Assembly: GCF_010120715.1 (NCBI RefSeq)
Contig: NZ_CP047591.1
Location: 310,001 to 374,000 of the forward strand
Origin: Aminipila terrae
Lineage (GTDB): Bacteria; Bacillota; Clostridia; Peptostreptococcales; Anaerovoracaceae
Direction of reading: 5' to 3'
Length of the DNA stretch: 64,000 nucleotides
The translations under genes and the position numbers were made by a program. Positions within the stretch are counted from its first letter, which is position 1. Every line of letters starts with the position of its first letter. Shown here in pieces: positions 26,324-34,926 of the stretch. Under the pieces are notes generated by a model. It worked only from the letters and a program-made list of their open reading frames with translations, was not told the DNA's origin and did no database searches.

Positions 26324-26345
26324 ATTACTCGCCTCCTTCTTGCGA

Positions 26346-27101
26346 CTATTGCTTACCATTTGCAATGACTTTAACCATAAATAATGGTAATTGGGCCATT
26401 CTTTTATATCTGCTAGGTTCCTGTATAAACCTGTAAAGCCATTCCAAACCGTGTTTCTGATAGAATATTGGTGCACGTTTTACAGTTCCAGCCCACACAT
26501 CAAGACTTCCACCCACACCTATTCCTGCACGGATATTGGCAAATTCATTTCTGTGCTCATATATAAACTTTTCCTGTTTTGGAGCTCCCAGAGCGGCACA
26601 TAAAAATTCTGCACCAGATTCATTGATTTCTCTGACTAAATCAGCTTCTTCATGCTTTTTAAAATATCCGTCGTGGGTGCCTGCAATTTTAAGATTTGGA
26701 TATTTGATAAGCATATTCTGTCCTGCCAGCTCTGCAACAGACGGCCTCTCTTCATTTGCCGGCTTACTCCCAAGCAGGTAAATTGATTTTCCATTCTGTT
26801 CCAGGAACGCCAATATACTGTTTAGAAAGTCTACCCCTGTCACTCTTTCATTCAGAGGCATCCCTATTATTTTAGATGCATATACAAGGCCTATGCCATC
26901 GGGAATAATAAGACCCGCTTCTTGTATAAGCATTTTTAGTTCCTGATCCCTGGTTGCATTCATTATTATTTCAGAATTGGGAGTTACAATTAAATCACAA
27001 CCTGGTTTTTCCATAAGACCTTTAAAGATTTCCATGGCCTGCTGATTATTGACCATATCCACAGGAACATCTAGAATTCTTATTCGTTTGCTATTTTCCA
27101 T
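26346..27101 (-). CDS. tagA: WecG/TagA/CpsF-family glycosyltransferase (GT26)
   Basis: This 251-residue protein has the GT26 signatures LIVTPNSEIIMNATRD, IIPDGIGLVYASKIIG, VTGVDF, IYLLGSKP and CAALGAPKQEKFIYEHR, plus GIGVGGSLDVWAG near the C-terminus. TagA adds N-acetylmannosamine to the lipid-linked GlcNAc in wall teichoic or secondary wall polymer synthesis. Here it directly follows CsaB with a stop/start overlap (TAATG), fitting a secondary cell-wall polymer pathway. Confidence 0.93.
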   Translation of the reverse strand: MENSKRIRILDVPVDMVNNQQAMEIFKGLMEKPGCDLIVTPNSEIIMNATRDQELKMLIQEAGLIIPDGIGLVYASKIIGMPLNERVTGVDFLNSILAFLEQNGKSIYLLGSKPANEERPSVAELAGQNMLIKYPNLKIAGTHDGYFKKHEEADLVREINESGAEFLCAALGAPKQEKFIYEHRNEFANIRAGIGVGGSLDVWAGTVKRAPIFYQKHGLEWLYRFIQEPSRYKRMAQLPLFMVKVIANGKQ

Positions 27102-28198
27102 TATTTCTCCATTATCTCTTTAATCATTTCTTCATTTGTGTCAAGAGCCTTTGTTAAATTTACAAGCCGTTCCTGCACTCTTTTTTTGATTACTTCTTTA
27201 TGTTGTATCGTCTTATTAAACTCTTCTATAAAATCCTCATTATTAAAATCATAGATTGAACACATAGCCTTCATTCCTATAGATTTCATAAAAGAGTTGA
27301 TTTTAGGATCATAAGAAATACCAATCATTGGTACATCCATAATGGCAGAATGTATCAGTGCATGCAGTCTCACTCCTACCAGCAGATCCATGTTGCCTAT
27401 GATACTTAGCATTTCATTTGTTAAATATTTATGTTTAACAGAACATACCTTATCACCCAGGCGTTTTTCTATCTCCTCAATTACACTCACATCCTCTGAA
27501 TAATGAAAAGGAATGAGAATTATCTGGGCATTTTGCTCTGTAACCAGCCGGTCCATGGCAATGCACAGTTCCTCAATGAATTCACTGTTAAGTTTTCGCT
27601 CTCTTATAGCAAATCCTACTGTCAGCTGTTCTTTATTAATTTTAATGCCTTCTTTTCGAAGGATTTCTTCCCCAATCATAAGGGGCACCCGTTTTATTCT
27701 CAGTACCGGATCGGCAGTAACTACCACTCTATCAGAGTTTACTCCAATCTCTGCAAGGAATTCCTTGGAAGCTTCATCTCTGACCACTATACCACTAACT
27801 CTGGCTAGCGTTCCGGCGGTCAGCTTTCTATTTAAGCTGGAGTTTATCGGGCCGATTCCCTGACTGTAAATAAAAATCTTTTTCCTGAAAAACTGAGCCA
27901 TCCACATGATGATGAGATAGTATAATATACTTTTTTTGCTGGTAACATCCTGCAAAAGACTTCCACCACCGCTAACAAGTAAATCACACCTTCTGACAGC
28001 TGCCACTATGCTCTTTATGGATTTCCGGTTCACGGATTTTACTCCATATTTCTCCGCTGTGGATACAGGGTCTTGTGACAATACCGTGATTTCAATATTA
28101 TCAAGCCTGTCCTGCAGATTGTCAATAACCGCCCGTAAAATGGATTCATCCCCTATATTATTGAATCCATAGTAGCCTGAAATTAGAATTCTATACAT
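27101..28198 (-). CDS. csaB: Polysaccharide pyruvyl transferase CsaB
   Basis: This 365-residue product opens MYRILISGYYGFNNIGDESIL, the CsaB signature, with LLVSGGGSLLQDVTSK, IFIYSQGIGPI and LVGVRLHALIHSAIM further on. CsaB pyruvylates a cell-wall polysaccharide so that SLH-domain proteins can bind it. This suggests SLH-anchored surface proteins in the organism, though none are in this window. It overlaps the flanking genes by 1 bp on each side. Confidence 0.93.
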   Translation of the reverse strand: MYRILISGYYGFNNIGDESILRAVIDNLQDRLDNIEITVLSQDPVSTAEKYGVKSVNRKSIKSIVAAVRRCDLLVSGGGSLLQDVTSKKSILYYLIIMWMAQFFRKKIFIYSQGIGPINSSLNRKLTAGTLARVSGIVVRDEASKEFLAEIGVNSDRVVVTADPVLRIKRVPLMIGEEILRKEGIKINKEQLTVGFAIRERKLNSEFIEELCIAMDRLVTEQNAQIILIPFHYSEDVSVIEEIEKRLGDKVCSVKHKYLTNEMLSIIGNMDLLVGVRLHALIHSAIMDVPMIGISYDPKINSFMKSIGMKAMCSIYDFNNEDFIEEFNKTIQHKEVIKKRVQERLVNLTKALDTNEEMIKEIMEK

Positions 28199-30402
28199 TA
28201 ATTACCTGCCTCTTCCTGATCTGCATAGCTTGAGAGAAACGGTCCTACCCATTTTACATATATTCTGTGAGCAATTTCAAAGACAAGAATTCCAACAATA
28301 CCCATAATTATACCAAATATTAAAGAATACCCTGTCCTGAAAAGACCAAGATAAAGAGGCGTTCTTATATGCATAAAAGTATTATTTACAGATGTCATAC
28401 CGATAACACCGCATAAACCAAAGAGAACAGGCCATAATTTAAATCTTCTCACAGACGTATATACCATAAGCATAATAGCCGGGAACGCAAACAGGAATTC
28501 TTTATTTCTAGGTCTTGCAACCAGCATATCTTCCAAATAATTTCTAAAAATCATTTCTAAACTGGAAACTTCAACTGAAGACTCATGTCCGGTTCTGGCA
28601 ATGTAGTAATATCCCACACCACCAATGATTGCTCCTAAAATAATCATCCATATCTTAATTGAAGTATTCATCATGTCTTTTATATCATGAAATTCCAATA
28701 TACCCGCATTTTTCTTCTTTTCACCAAATCCAAAATACGCAAGATATGCAATGGCAAAATATACGATCGGCAGCAGTTGCGCCATCTTAACACCCCTGAA
28801 AATATCAATTTCAAGCATGTAGCTGGTAGAAGACAGTGGTGATGCTGTCATGATACCACCCATTAAAGAAACCATTACACAAGCTGCCAGAGTAAGTGCG
28901 GATAATGTTATAAGCTTAACCACCGGAGTATCCGGGTTTAATGTATCTCTAAGCTCCTGACTCACTCTTGTAAATAAAGTTATGGCCAGGCATGCAAAAA
29001 TTACCGCCGAAGAAAAGCTCAGCAGAAGCACAAAACTGTTTGGTATTACATAAGAAGCACCTAATGCACCAATTACGCCTAATCCACCCAGAATCATTTT
29101 AGCCTTCTTTCTAAGCGGTAAAAATGCACTTAGAAGAAGGACCGCCGCTGCCACACAGCCAAAGGAAGTCAAAATTTTCAATAGATAACTTACCTGATGG
29201 TACTTCATCACTGAAGCAGTACCATACGTAAAATTATGTGCCGCTAACCTTTTATCAAGATTCGTAAACATTTTCTCATACACTTTCATGTCTGTTACAT
29301 AAGTAAATAAATCCTGATTTTCCTTTATAGGTTTAAAATAAATAACTCTGATATTTCTTTCAGTAATAGCCCTGAACAAAGTATTCTCAATTTCTTCAGC
29401 ACCTTCATAACCATAAAACTTATATCTGTATTGTATATAATTCCATACGGAGAATACTCTTACAGCATGATACTCTGTATCTTTTGCTATGTCTTCCACT
29501 CCATCCTGAAGAATGTTCTGAAGCTGAGTTGTATTTTCAATCAGTCCTATGGTGATATGATTATCCTTTATATATTTTTCTGCAAGCTTAATTCCATCAT
29601 CATAACCAATGACACCTTCACCACCTGCAATGAGATATTCAGGCTTAATGCCGTACTTGTTGTATTCTGCGATTACAGCTTTGCCATATTTTGTTCCATT
29701 ATATCCCCCATAGCATAAAGTTCTGGGTACAATCTCAAGACCCAGTGCCTGAACCTTTTCAACTTTTTCAGGAAGCAGACCTAAACTGATATACATGATT
29801 TTTGAACCAACAATATCCGTTCTTTCGATAAATCCACCTTTTTTGGAATTTGCCAGTTTATATGGCTGTGAATATAAAGCGGATTTAGAATTACCGTCTA
29901 TAACCACATATGCAGAATCCCCAAAATCCATAGCAAAATATTTGTCTTTATCAAATCTGTTTTTTACAGCATTTAAAACAAAATCTGCCGCTCTTTTTGA
30001 ATCCATTTGAACAAGCACATCGTAAGAATCATATCCATGCTTCGTCAGCCCCTGAATAAACTCCGCAGGATACTTTTCCTTCCAGTCAGCTTCTTTCATA
30101 ACTTCATCCATGGTCTTGCCGCTTACTTCCATATCCGTATCTTCCATAAGAGTCATGATACTTTCTTCGGAAACACCGATTTTAGTGATGTTAAGCTTGT
30201 CCCTGAACTGTTTAAGCCAGTATGAAACATCCTTGTGAGTCTGTTCCGCCATTAACTGAAGTTCATTGTAATCTGCTACTATATCATAAGTCTTGTTATG
30301 CTTCTCTATGTTAATCCGGTATCCTATAGAAATACCTGAAATAAGTACAAAAACACAAATTACAATGATTAAAAATCTGTTTTCTTTTAAAAATGCCCTC
30401 AT
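28198..30402 (-). CDS. DUF5693-family membrane protein
   Basis: This 734-residue protein has an N-terminal helix (FLIIVICVFVLISGISIGY), a large extracytoplasmic region (~30-405) and about eight membrane helices in the C-terminal half, including ILTSFGCVAAAVLLLSAFLP. It matches the DUF5693 proteins that often precede csaB in Clostridia. The function is unknown. Coupling to CsaB (stop/start overlap) suggests it helps make or export the pyruvylated polymer. The extracytoplasmic part includes GGYNGTKYGKAVIAEYNKYG, resembling a barrel-type enzyme, but no catalytic motif is certain. Confidence 0.75.
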   Translation of the reverse strand: MRAFLKENRFLIIVICVFVLISGISIGYRINIEKHNKTYDIVADYNELQLMAEQTHKDVSYWLKQFRDKLNITKIGVSEESIMTLMEDTDMEVSGKTMDEVMKEADWKEKYPAEFIQGLTKHGYDSYDVLVQMDSKRAADFVLNAVKNRFDKDKYFAMDFGDSAYVVIDGNSKSALYSQPYKLANSKKGGFIERTDIVGSKIMYISLGLLPEKVEKVQALGLEIVPRTLCYGGYNGTKYGKAVIAEYNKYGIKPEYLIAGGEGVIGYDDGIKLAEKYIKDNHITIGLIENTTQLQNILQDGVEDIAKDTEYHAVRVFSVWNYIQYRYKFYGYEGAEEIENTLFRAITERNIRVIYFKPIKENQDLFTYVTDMKVYEKMFTNLDKRLAAHNFTYGTASVMKYHQVSYLLKILTSFGCVAAAVLLLSAFLPLRKKAKMILGGLGVIGALGASYVIPNSFVLLLSFSSAVIFACLAITLFTRVSQELRDTLNPDTPVVKLITLSALTLAACVMVSLMGGIMTASPLSSTSYMLEIDIFRGVKMAQLLPIVYFAIAYLAYFGFGEKKKNAGILEFHDIKDMMNTSIKIWMIILGAIIGGVGYYYIARTGHESSVEVSSLEMIFRNYLEDMLVARPRNKEFLFAFPAIMLMVYTSVRRFKLWPVLFGLCGVIGMTSVNNTFMHIRTPLYLGLFRTGYSLIFGIIMGIVGILVFEIAHRIYVKWVGPFLSSYADQEEAGN

Positions 30403-30430
30403 AAATATGTAACTCCTTATTCTCCAAATG

Positions 30431-30829
30431 CTACTTAATAGTATATGTACCTCTTACCATCACCCATATGTCCGTCAGGGCTGTTATGCCTCTGCCATCG
30501 TTTCTTGGAACCAGCAGCAGGTGGTTTGTCGCCACCTGACTGCCAGTCATTAGATCAGTTCCAACAGTAAGATCAGAAACACCATTTGCGCCATTGTCTA
30601 TAGCGGTAGCTTCTCCGCTTCGCAAAATAATTTCTGCACCTTCTCCTCCGATCAGCTTTTGTCCTGCTGTAAGACTTATAGGCGAATATGAAGTTTTGCT
30701 GTCTACATAACTTTTAGTAACAACCGGATCTGTTTCTGATCCAGGCTGATTTGTTGCTGCCATAGCAATTGAAATTCCAAGTACCATTACAATTATTGTT
30801 ACTAGAGATATTATTACGCTCTTCTTCAT
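30431..30829 (-). CDS. Small secreted protein of unknown function
   Basis: The 132-residue product has a clear signal peptide (MKKSVIISLVTIIVMVLGIS...AMAAT). The mature part is rich in Gly, Thr and Val and contains YSPISLTAGQKLIGGEGAEI and LLVPRNDGRGITALTDIWVM, suggesting a beta-structured domain. I do not recognise a named family. It lies 28 bp upstream of the DUF5693 gene and probably belongs to the csaB operon. Confidence 0.75.
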   Translation of the reverse strand: MKKSVIISLVTIIVMVLGISIAMAATNQPGSETDPVVTKSYVDSKTSYSPISLTAGQKLIGGEGAEIILRSGEATAIDNGANGVSDLTVGTDLMTGSQVATNHLLLVPRNDGRGITALTDIWVMVRGTYTIK

Positions 30830-30900
30830 ATCTTCCTCCCATTTCCCTTTTAATACACTCTGCTGAGTGCTGTTTTATATTGATTTATATATGATTACAC

Positions 30901-31269
30901 CTAACTCATATTGTGAGGTGCAATTCCTAAACTAACGGTCAATGCCTCATTCACATTTGGAAGAAGCGATTCATCGATGGCTCCAATTCTTTCTTTTAGC
31001 CTCTTTTTATCAATTGTTCTGAGCTGTTCAAGCAGAACCACCGACTTTTTACTTAATCCATTATCTTTAGCATCTATTTCAACATGCGTAGGCAATTTTG
31101 CTTTATTTAGCTGTGACGTAACAGCTGCTACAATAATAGTGGGGCTGTATTTATTGCCTACATCGTTTTGCACTACAAGAACGGGTCTTATACCCCCCTG
31201 TTCAGAGCCTATGACCGGACTTAAGTCTGCGAAGTAAATGTCGCCTTTTTTAACTAACAAGTCACTCAC
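30901..31269 (-). CDS. mazF: MazF/EndoA-type mRNA interferase without adjacent antitoxin
   Basis: The 122-residue product has the EndoA/MazF core: VKKGDIYFADLSPVIGSEQGG, RPVLVVQNDVGNKYSPT, VAAVTSQLNKAKLPTHVEI and LLEQLRTIDKKRL. This family cleaves RNA at short sequences. In many Bacillota the antitoxin gene lies just upstream, but here only 35 bp separate it from nnrD and no small reading frame fits. The start is GTG with TTGGAGA before it. Functional toxin status depends on an antitoxin elsewhere. Confidence 0.92.
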   Translation of the reverse strand: MSDLLVKKGDIYFADLSPVIGSEQGGIRPVLVVQNDVGNKYSPTIIVAAVTSQLNKAKLPTHVEIDAKDNGLSKKSVVLLEQLRTIDKKRLKERIGAIDESLLPNVNEALTVSLGIAPHNMS

Positions 31270-31304
31270 TCTCCAATTTTCTGTTAATCTCTTTTACTTT
31301 AGTT

Positions 31305-32153
31305 TTATCCCAATGTTTTTTTTATGGCTATAGCTGTCATTTCTGCTATATCTCCAGCTATAAGTCCATATTCCCCTATCTTTTCCGCTCCTAAATCACC
31401 TGCCAGACCATGTAGGTAGACACCCGATTTAGCAGCATCTTCAGGTAAAATACCCTGGCCTGAAAGTGAAGTTATGATTCCTGTAAGGACATCTCCTGCA
31501 CCTGCTGTAGCCATTCCGGGATTACCTGTAGTATTAGTATATGAATTTCCCTGTGGCGTTGCCACAATAGTCCCTTCCCCTTTTAGCACTACTATGGCAT
31601 TTGTTTTTTCTACAAGAAGTCTTGAAAGTTCCTGCCTGTCCATGGCCTTTGCACGGGCAATATCAATGGAAAGCAGTCTTGCAGCTTCCCCAATATGAGG
31701 AGTAATTATTACTTTGCATGAAGCATTTTTTAATTTTTCCTGCATATTATTTATTGCAATCTGATTCAATCCATCTGCATCTAACACAAAAGTTCCTTCA
31801 TATTCTTTTAATAATTTTCCGATTAAGTCTGCATCTTCTGAATCCTCCCCTAACCCGGGACCCGCCGCAATAGCATCGTATCGCTGCCTGTCCAAATTAA
31901 GAGACTTTCTTGAAACACAGGTTGCTTCAGGTACCCCTGCCTGAATTATTGGGAAAAGTTCTTCCGGTGTGGCTATTTGTACAAGACCTGCGCCACTTCG
32001 CAATGCCCCTCTTCCGCACAGAACAGCAGCACCCGCCATTCCAAAGGACCCTGCAATCAGGAGAATTCTTCCACAATCACCTTTATGTATGTTTCTCTTT
32101 CGTCTCTTGATTACAGTATTTACATATTCTAAAGTAATTAAACCATTTTTCAT
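31305..32153 (-). CDS. nnrD: ADP-dependent NAD(P)H-hydrate dehydratase
   Basis: The 282-residue product has the ribokinase-like YjeF C-terminal fold: GDCGRILLIAGSFGMAGAAVL, PGLG, VLDADGLNQI, ITPHIGEAARL, VVLKGEGTIV and the active-site NPGMATAGAGDVLTGII. It repairs NAD(P)HX. The N-terminal epimerase domain (NnrE) often fused to it is absent, so the epimerase must be elsewhere. It lies between mgtE and mazF on the same strand. Confidence 0.94.
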   Translation of the reverse strand: MKNGLITLEYVNTVIKRRKRNIHKGDCGRILLIAGSFGMAGAAVLCGRGALRSGAGLVQIATPEELFPIIQAGVPEATCVSRKSLNLDRQRYDAIAAGPGLGEDSEDADLIGKLLKEYEGTFVLDADGLNQIAINNMQEKLKNASCKVIITPHIGEAARLLSIDIARAKAMDRQELSRLLVEKTNAIVVLKGEGTIVATPQGNSYTNTTGNPGMATAGAGDVLTGIITSLSGQGILPEDAAKSGVYLHGLAGDLGAEKIGEYGLIAGDIAEMTAIAIKKTLG

Positions 32154-32166
32154 AAAAAAACCTGTA

Positions 32167-33543
32167 TTAAATTCCTAATATGGCTGAAGCCATTAAAAAA
32201 TAGGTTATAACAGAAACCATGTCTGTAAGGGATGCAATCATTGGGGATGCCATTAATGCAGGGTCAATCCCAACTTTTTTCGCAAGCATAGGCAGCATAC
32301 TTCCTATAACTTTTGCGGCGATAACTATAACAAGCATAGAACCACACACAGTCAGTGCTACCATAGGCCCATGACCATCCAGCCAGCAGATTCTTACAAA
32401 GTTTAAGGAACTTAAAACCAGACCTACAATGGCGCTGACCCGCACTTCCTTCCACATGACTTTACCAAAATCAGAAAGGTTTATTTCATCTACTGACATA
32501 CCACGAATAATAAGAGTGGCAGACTGTGATCCGGAGTTACCTCCTGTACCCATAAGCATTGGAAGATACGCCACTAAACAGATGACCTTTGACAGTACAC
32601 CCTCAAAACTGGCAATAATTCCCCCTGTTATAACATAGGAACACATCAACAGAAAAAGCCATGGAATCCTGTTCTTCACATGGTGCCAGACACTCATATC
32701 CAAATACTCTTTGTCAGAGCTGTCAATAACACCGGCCATTCTCTCGAAGTCTTCTGTGGTTTCTTCCTCGATGACATCTAAGATATCGTCTACTGTAATA
32801 ATGCCAACAAGTCTGTTTTCCTTATCCACTACTGGAATAGCCAGAAACCCGTATTTTTTAAATATATCTGATACTTTCTCCTGGTCGTCATACACATTGA
32901 CGCTGACAAAGTCAGTATGCATAAGTTCTGAAATACACAGATTATCATCTGCAATAACTAAAGTTCTAAGAGAAACAATCCCTAAAAGGGTTCTTCCCTT
33001 ATCTTTCACGTAACAAGTATAAACAGTTTCACTGTCCATACCCTCTTTTTTAATGTATGCTAACGCCTCTGCGACGCTCATATCCTTCTGAAGACTTATA
33101 TAATCAGGGGTCATCAGACTTCCTGCACAAGTGTCCGGATAATTTAAAAATGTATTAATCAGTTTCCGTTCATCTTTCGGCGTTTTTTCCAGTATTTTGT
33201 CTACTACATTAGCCGGCAGTTCTTCTAAAACGTCAATCATATCATCAAAAGCCAGTTCTTCCATGATAAAATGCATTTCTTTATCTGTAATGGCATTTAT
33301 GATTTCAACCTGATCTTCAATGGGAAGGTATGAAAATACCTCTACTGATACATCCTTGGGAAGAGTCCTGAATACAATAACGGACTTTTCTACTCCAAGT
33401 TCTCCCATTATATCTTCTAATATTTCAGCAATATCAACCGCATTATTCTCAAGTAAAAGGTCCCTTGCTTTTCCATACCTTTTATTCTCTAATAGTTCCA
33501 GAATATCTGCTAGTGTTTCATTTAAAGTCTTTTCCTGTTCCAT
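32167..33543 (-). CDS. mgtE: Magnesium transporter MgtE
   Basis: The 458-residue product has an N-terminal superhelical Mg-sensing domain (ETLADILELLENKRYGKAR ... ), two CBS domains (~140-265: TPDYISLQKDMSVAEALAYI; VVDKENRLVGIITVDDILDV) and five C-terminal helices with the pore motif LMGTGGNSGSQSATLIIRG. MgtE dimers import Mg2+ and close when Mg2+ binds the cytosolic domains. AGGAGG precedes the ATG. A well-formed promoter and a possible short ORF lie upstream. Confidence 0.95.
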   Translation of the reverse strand: MEQEKTLNETLADILELLENKRYGKARDLLLENNAVDIAEILEDIMGELGVEKSVIVFRTLPKDVSVEVFSYLPIEDQVEIINAITDKEMHFIMEELAFDDMIDVLEELPANVVDKILEKTPKDERKLINTFLNYPDTCAGSLMTPDYISLQKDMSVAEALAYIKKEGMDSETVYTCYVKDKGRTLLGIVSLRTLVIADDNLCISELMHTDFVSVNVYDDQEKVSDIFKKYGFLAIPVVDKENRLVGIITVDDILDVIEEETTEDFERMAGVIDSSDKEYLDMSVWHHVKNRIPWLFLLMCSYVITGGIIASFEGVLSKVICLVAYLPMLMGTGGNSGSQSATLIIRGMSVDEINLSDFGKVMWKEVRVSAIVGLVLSSLNFVRICWLDGHGPMVALTVCGSMLVIVIAAKVIGSMLPMLAKKVGIDPALMASPMIASLTDMVSVITYFLMASAILGI

Positions 33544-33585
33544 GGGAATTTACCTCCTTACTTCTATATGGGGTAAATCCAGATA

Positions 33586-33690
33586 TTAAAACACCTTCAG
33601 TTTATCCTTCATTGCATGCAAAAACCGTGAATCTACCCTGTATTTGTATTTAACTAAATTTCTTCGCTCCGGACTCGGTCCAACCTCCAC
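33586..33690 (-). CDS. Possible 34-residue leader ORF upstream of mgtE
   Basis: An open frame starts at GTG 33690 (alternative GTG 33699) and encodes VEVGPSPERRNLVKYKYRVD and a further 14 residues rich in basic amino acids. AAAGGATGTG stands before the start. It lies wholly within the transcribed leader between the mgtE promoter and gene and is richer in G+C than its surroundings. Leader peptides tune Mg2+ transporter expression in other bacteria. That this one does so, or is translated at all, is a guess. Confidence 0.35.
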   Translation of the reverse strand: MEVGPSPERRNLVKYKYRVDSRFLHAMKDKLKVF

Positions 33691-33753
33691 AGTTTTCACA
33701 TCCTTTCATTTGTTAATTCTCATTATTTTGTTATTTTTGCTCATAACTAATAA

Positions 33754-33783
33754 ATTATACTCCATTTAAGGGTAATATTGCAA
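33754..33783 (-). promoter_or_regulatory. Sigma-A-type promoter for mgtE
   Basis: The minus strand shows TTGCAA (33778-33783), an 18-bp spacer, and TATAAT (33754-33759). The leader to the mgtE ATG is about 200 nt. I could not match that leader to the M-box riboswitch consensus. Confidence 0.6.
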
Positions 33784-33807
33784 GCCTTTGCTTTACTTGT
33801 TATTCAT

Positions 33808-34881
33808 TTAACATTTATTCGCTAAAATATTCCGTGCAAAGTCAGCTGCCCGTTCTTCAATCCCTTGAATTTCCAGAACACTTCCCGGATTATTTGCAGT
33901 CTCCATCATGGCAAATCTCCCTGGAAGATAAAAAGTTTTATTCATATTAAGAGAGCTGATCAATTGCTGAGCTACAATGTCACTTCCACTATACCCTGAT
34001 ACTACAATGCCAAACAAAGCTTTTTCATAAAACTTATGGGTCATGAATAAAGCCGTAAGACGATTTATAAAAGCAGCAATATTTGCACTGACGGAATCAT
34101 TATAATTAGGACATGCCAGTACTAATACATCTGATTGTAAGATAGCCGGATAAACCTGTTCCGATATAATCCCTCCATAAAAGCAAGTGCCAATTTCTCC
34201 AAAATGCAGGCATTGGCTATAGGGACACCCAATGCAATCCACCACAGTGCCATTTCTTAGTGAGATTTCCTGTATTTCACAATTGGTAAGGTAGCTTTTT
34301 ACTCTGTTCCATAATATCAGACTATTTGATATTTCCTTAATTCCTGCGTGAAGCATAAGAATTCTGGGAGCTTCTGTTTTGGTATAATTAAATGTCATTA
34401 CTCTTTTTACTAATTCCTGCCCGGATTCCATATAAGCACCCATGTTATCTGTTTCCAGATTTTTAGCTACAATATTAAAATTTTGCAGGGATTTTGTTCC
34501 TTCTACAAGAGGTCTTCCAACAAAGGTGCATCCCGCCATATTGGCACTGAGCACAAGCTCTCTTGCAAAAGATTTGGTGTATAACTCGCTATTACCGTCA
34601 ACAATAATCCCACCGATACTTCCGTCAAAACATAACTTATTTTTTCTGATTTTTTTTAAAATACCGTACCATTCAAGATTTATCCCTGATTCTCCAAGAG
34701 ACACTGCAAAAATGATTCTTTTATTTGTCAGATCATATTCTTCAAACTCTTCAACGGTATTTATCGTTTCAAAGGTATATCCTTCTAAACTCCTGGCTAA
34801 TATTGATTTTAATCTTCCGGTTTTATTTTTTTCTCTGCAGTAAGGCTTAATTAATACTAAGTCGTAATTTTCTGTACACAT
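33808..34881 (-). CDS. Flavodoxin-fold protein with cysteine cluster (iron-sulfur flavoprotein-like)
   Basis: The product has 357 residues. The C-terminal half (~170-357) is a flavodoxin-like/NADPH-dependent FMN reductase fold: RILMLHAGIKEISNSLIL, VLVLACPNYNDSVSANIAAFINRL and ALFGIVVSGYSGSDIVAQQL. A cysteine cluster (DCIGCPYSQCLHFGEIGTC, CX2CX4CX8C) is placed as in iron-sulfur flavoproteins. The N-terminal half (FAVSLGESGINLEWYGILKK, SIGGIIVDG) looks like a second, degenerate flavodoxin-like unit. It is the third gene after the large HD/nucleotidylyltransferase gene and the LDH-like gene and probably acts with them. Substrate unknown. Confidence 0.7.
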   Translation of the reverse strand: MCTENYDLVLIKPYCREKNKTGRLKSILARSLEGYTFETINTVEEFEEYDLTNKRIIFAVSLGESGINLEWYGILKKIRKNKLCFDGSIGGIIVDGNSELYTKSFARELVLSANMAGCTFVGRPLVEGTKSLQNFNIVAKNLETDNMGAYMESGQELVKRVMTFNYTKTEAPRILMLHAGIKEISNSLILWNRVKSYLTNCEIQEISLRNGTVVDCIGCPYSQCLHFGEIGTCFYGGIISEQVYPAILQSDVLVLACPNYNDSVSANIAAFINRLTALFMTHKFYEKALFGIVVSGYSGSDIVAQQLISSLNMNKTFYLPGRFAMMETANNPGSVLEIQGIEERAADFARNILANKC

Positions 34882-34926
34882 TGTACACGCCTCCCTTTAT
34901 AACCAATCCTTAAAACGGATGGATAA

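Noticed and set aside
33544..33753. M-box (ykoK) Mg2+ riboswitch upstream of mgtE
   Set aside because: The conserved core sequences of the M-box are not visible; only a short GGAC/GTCC hairpin is seen.
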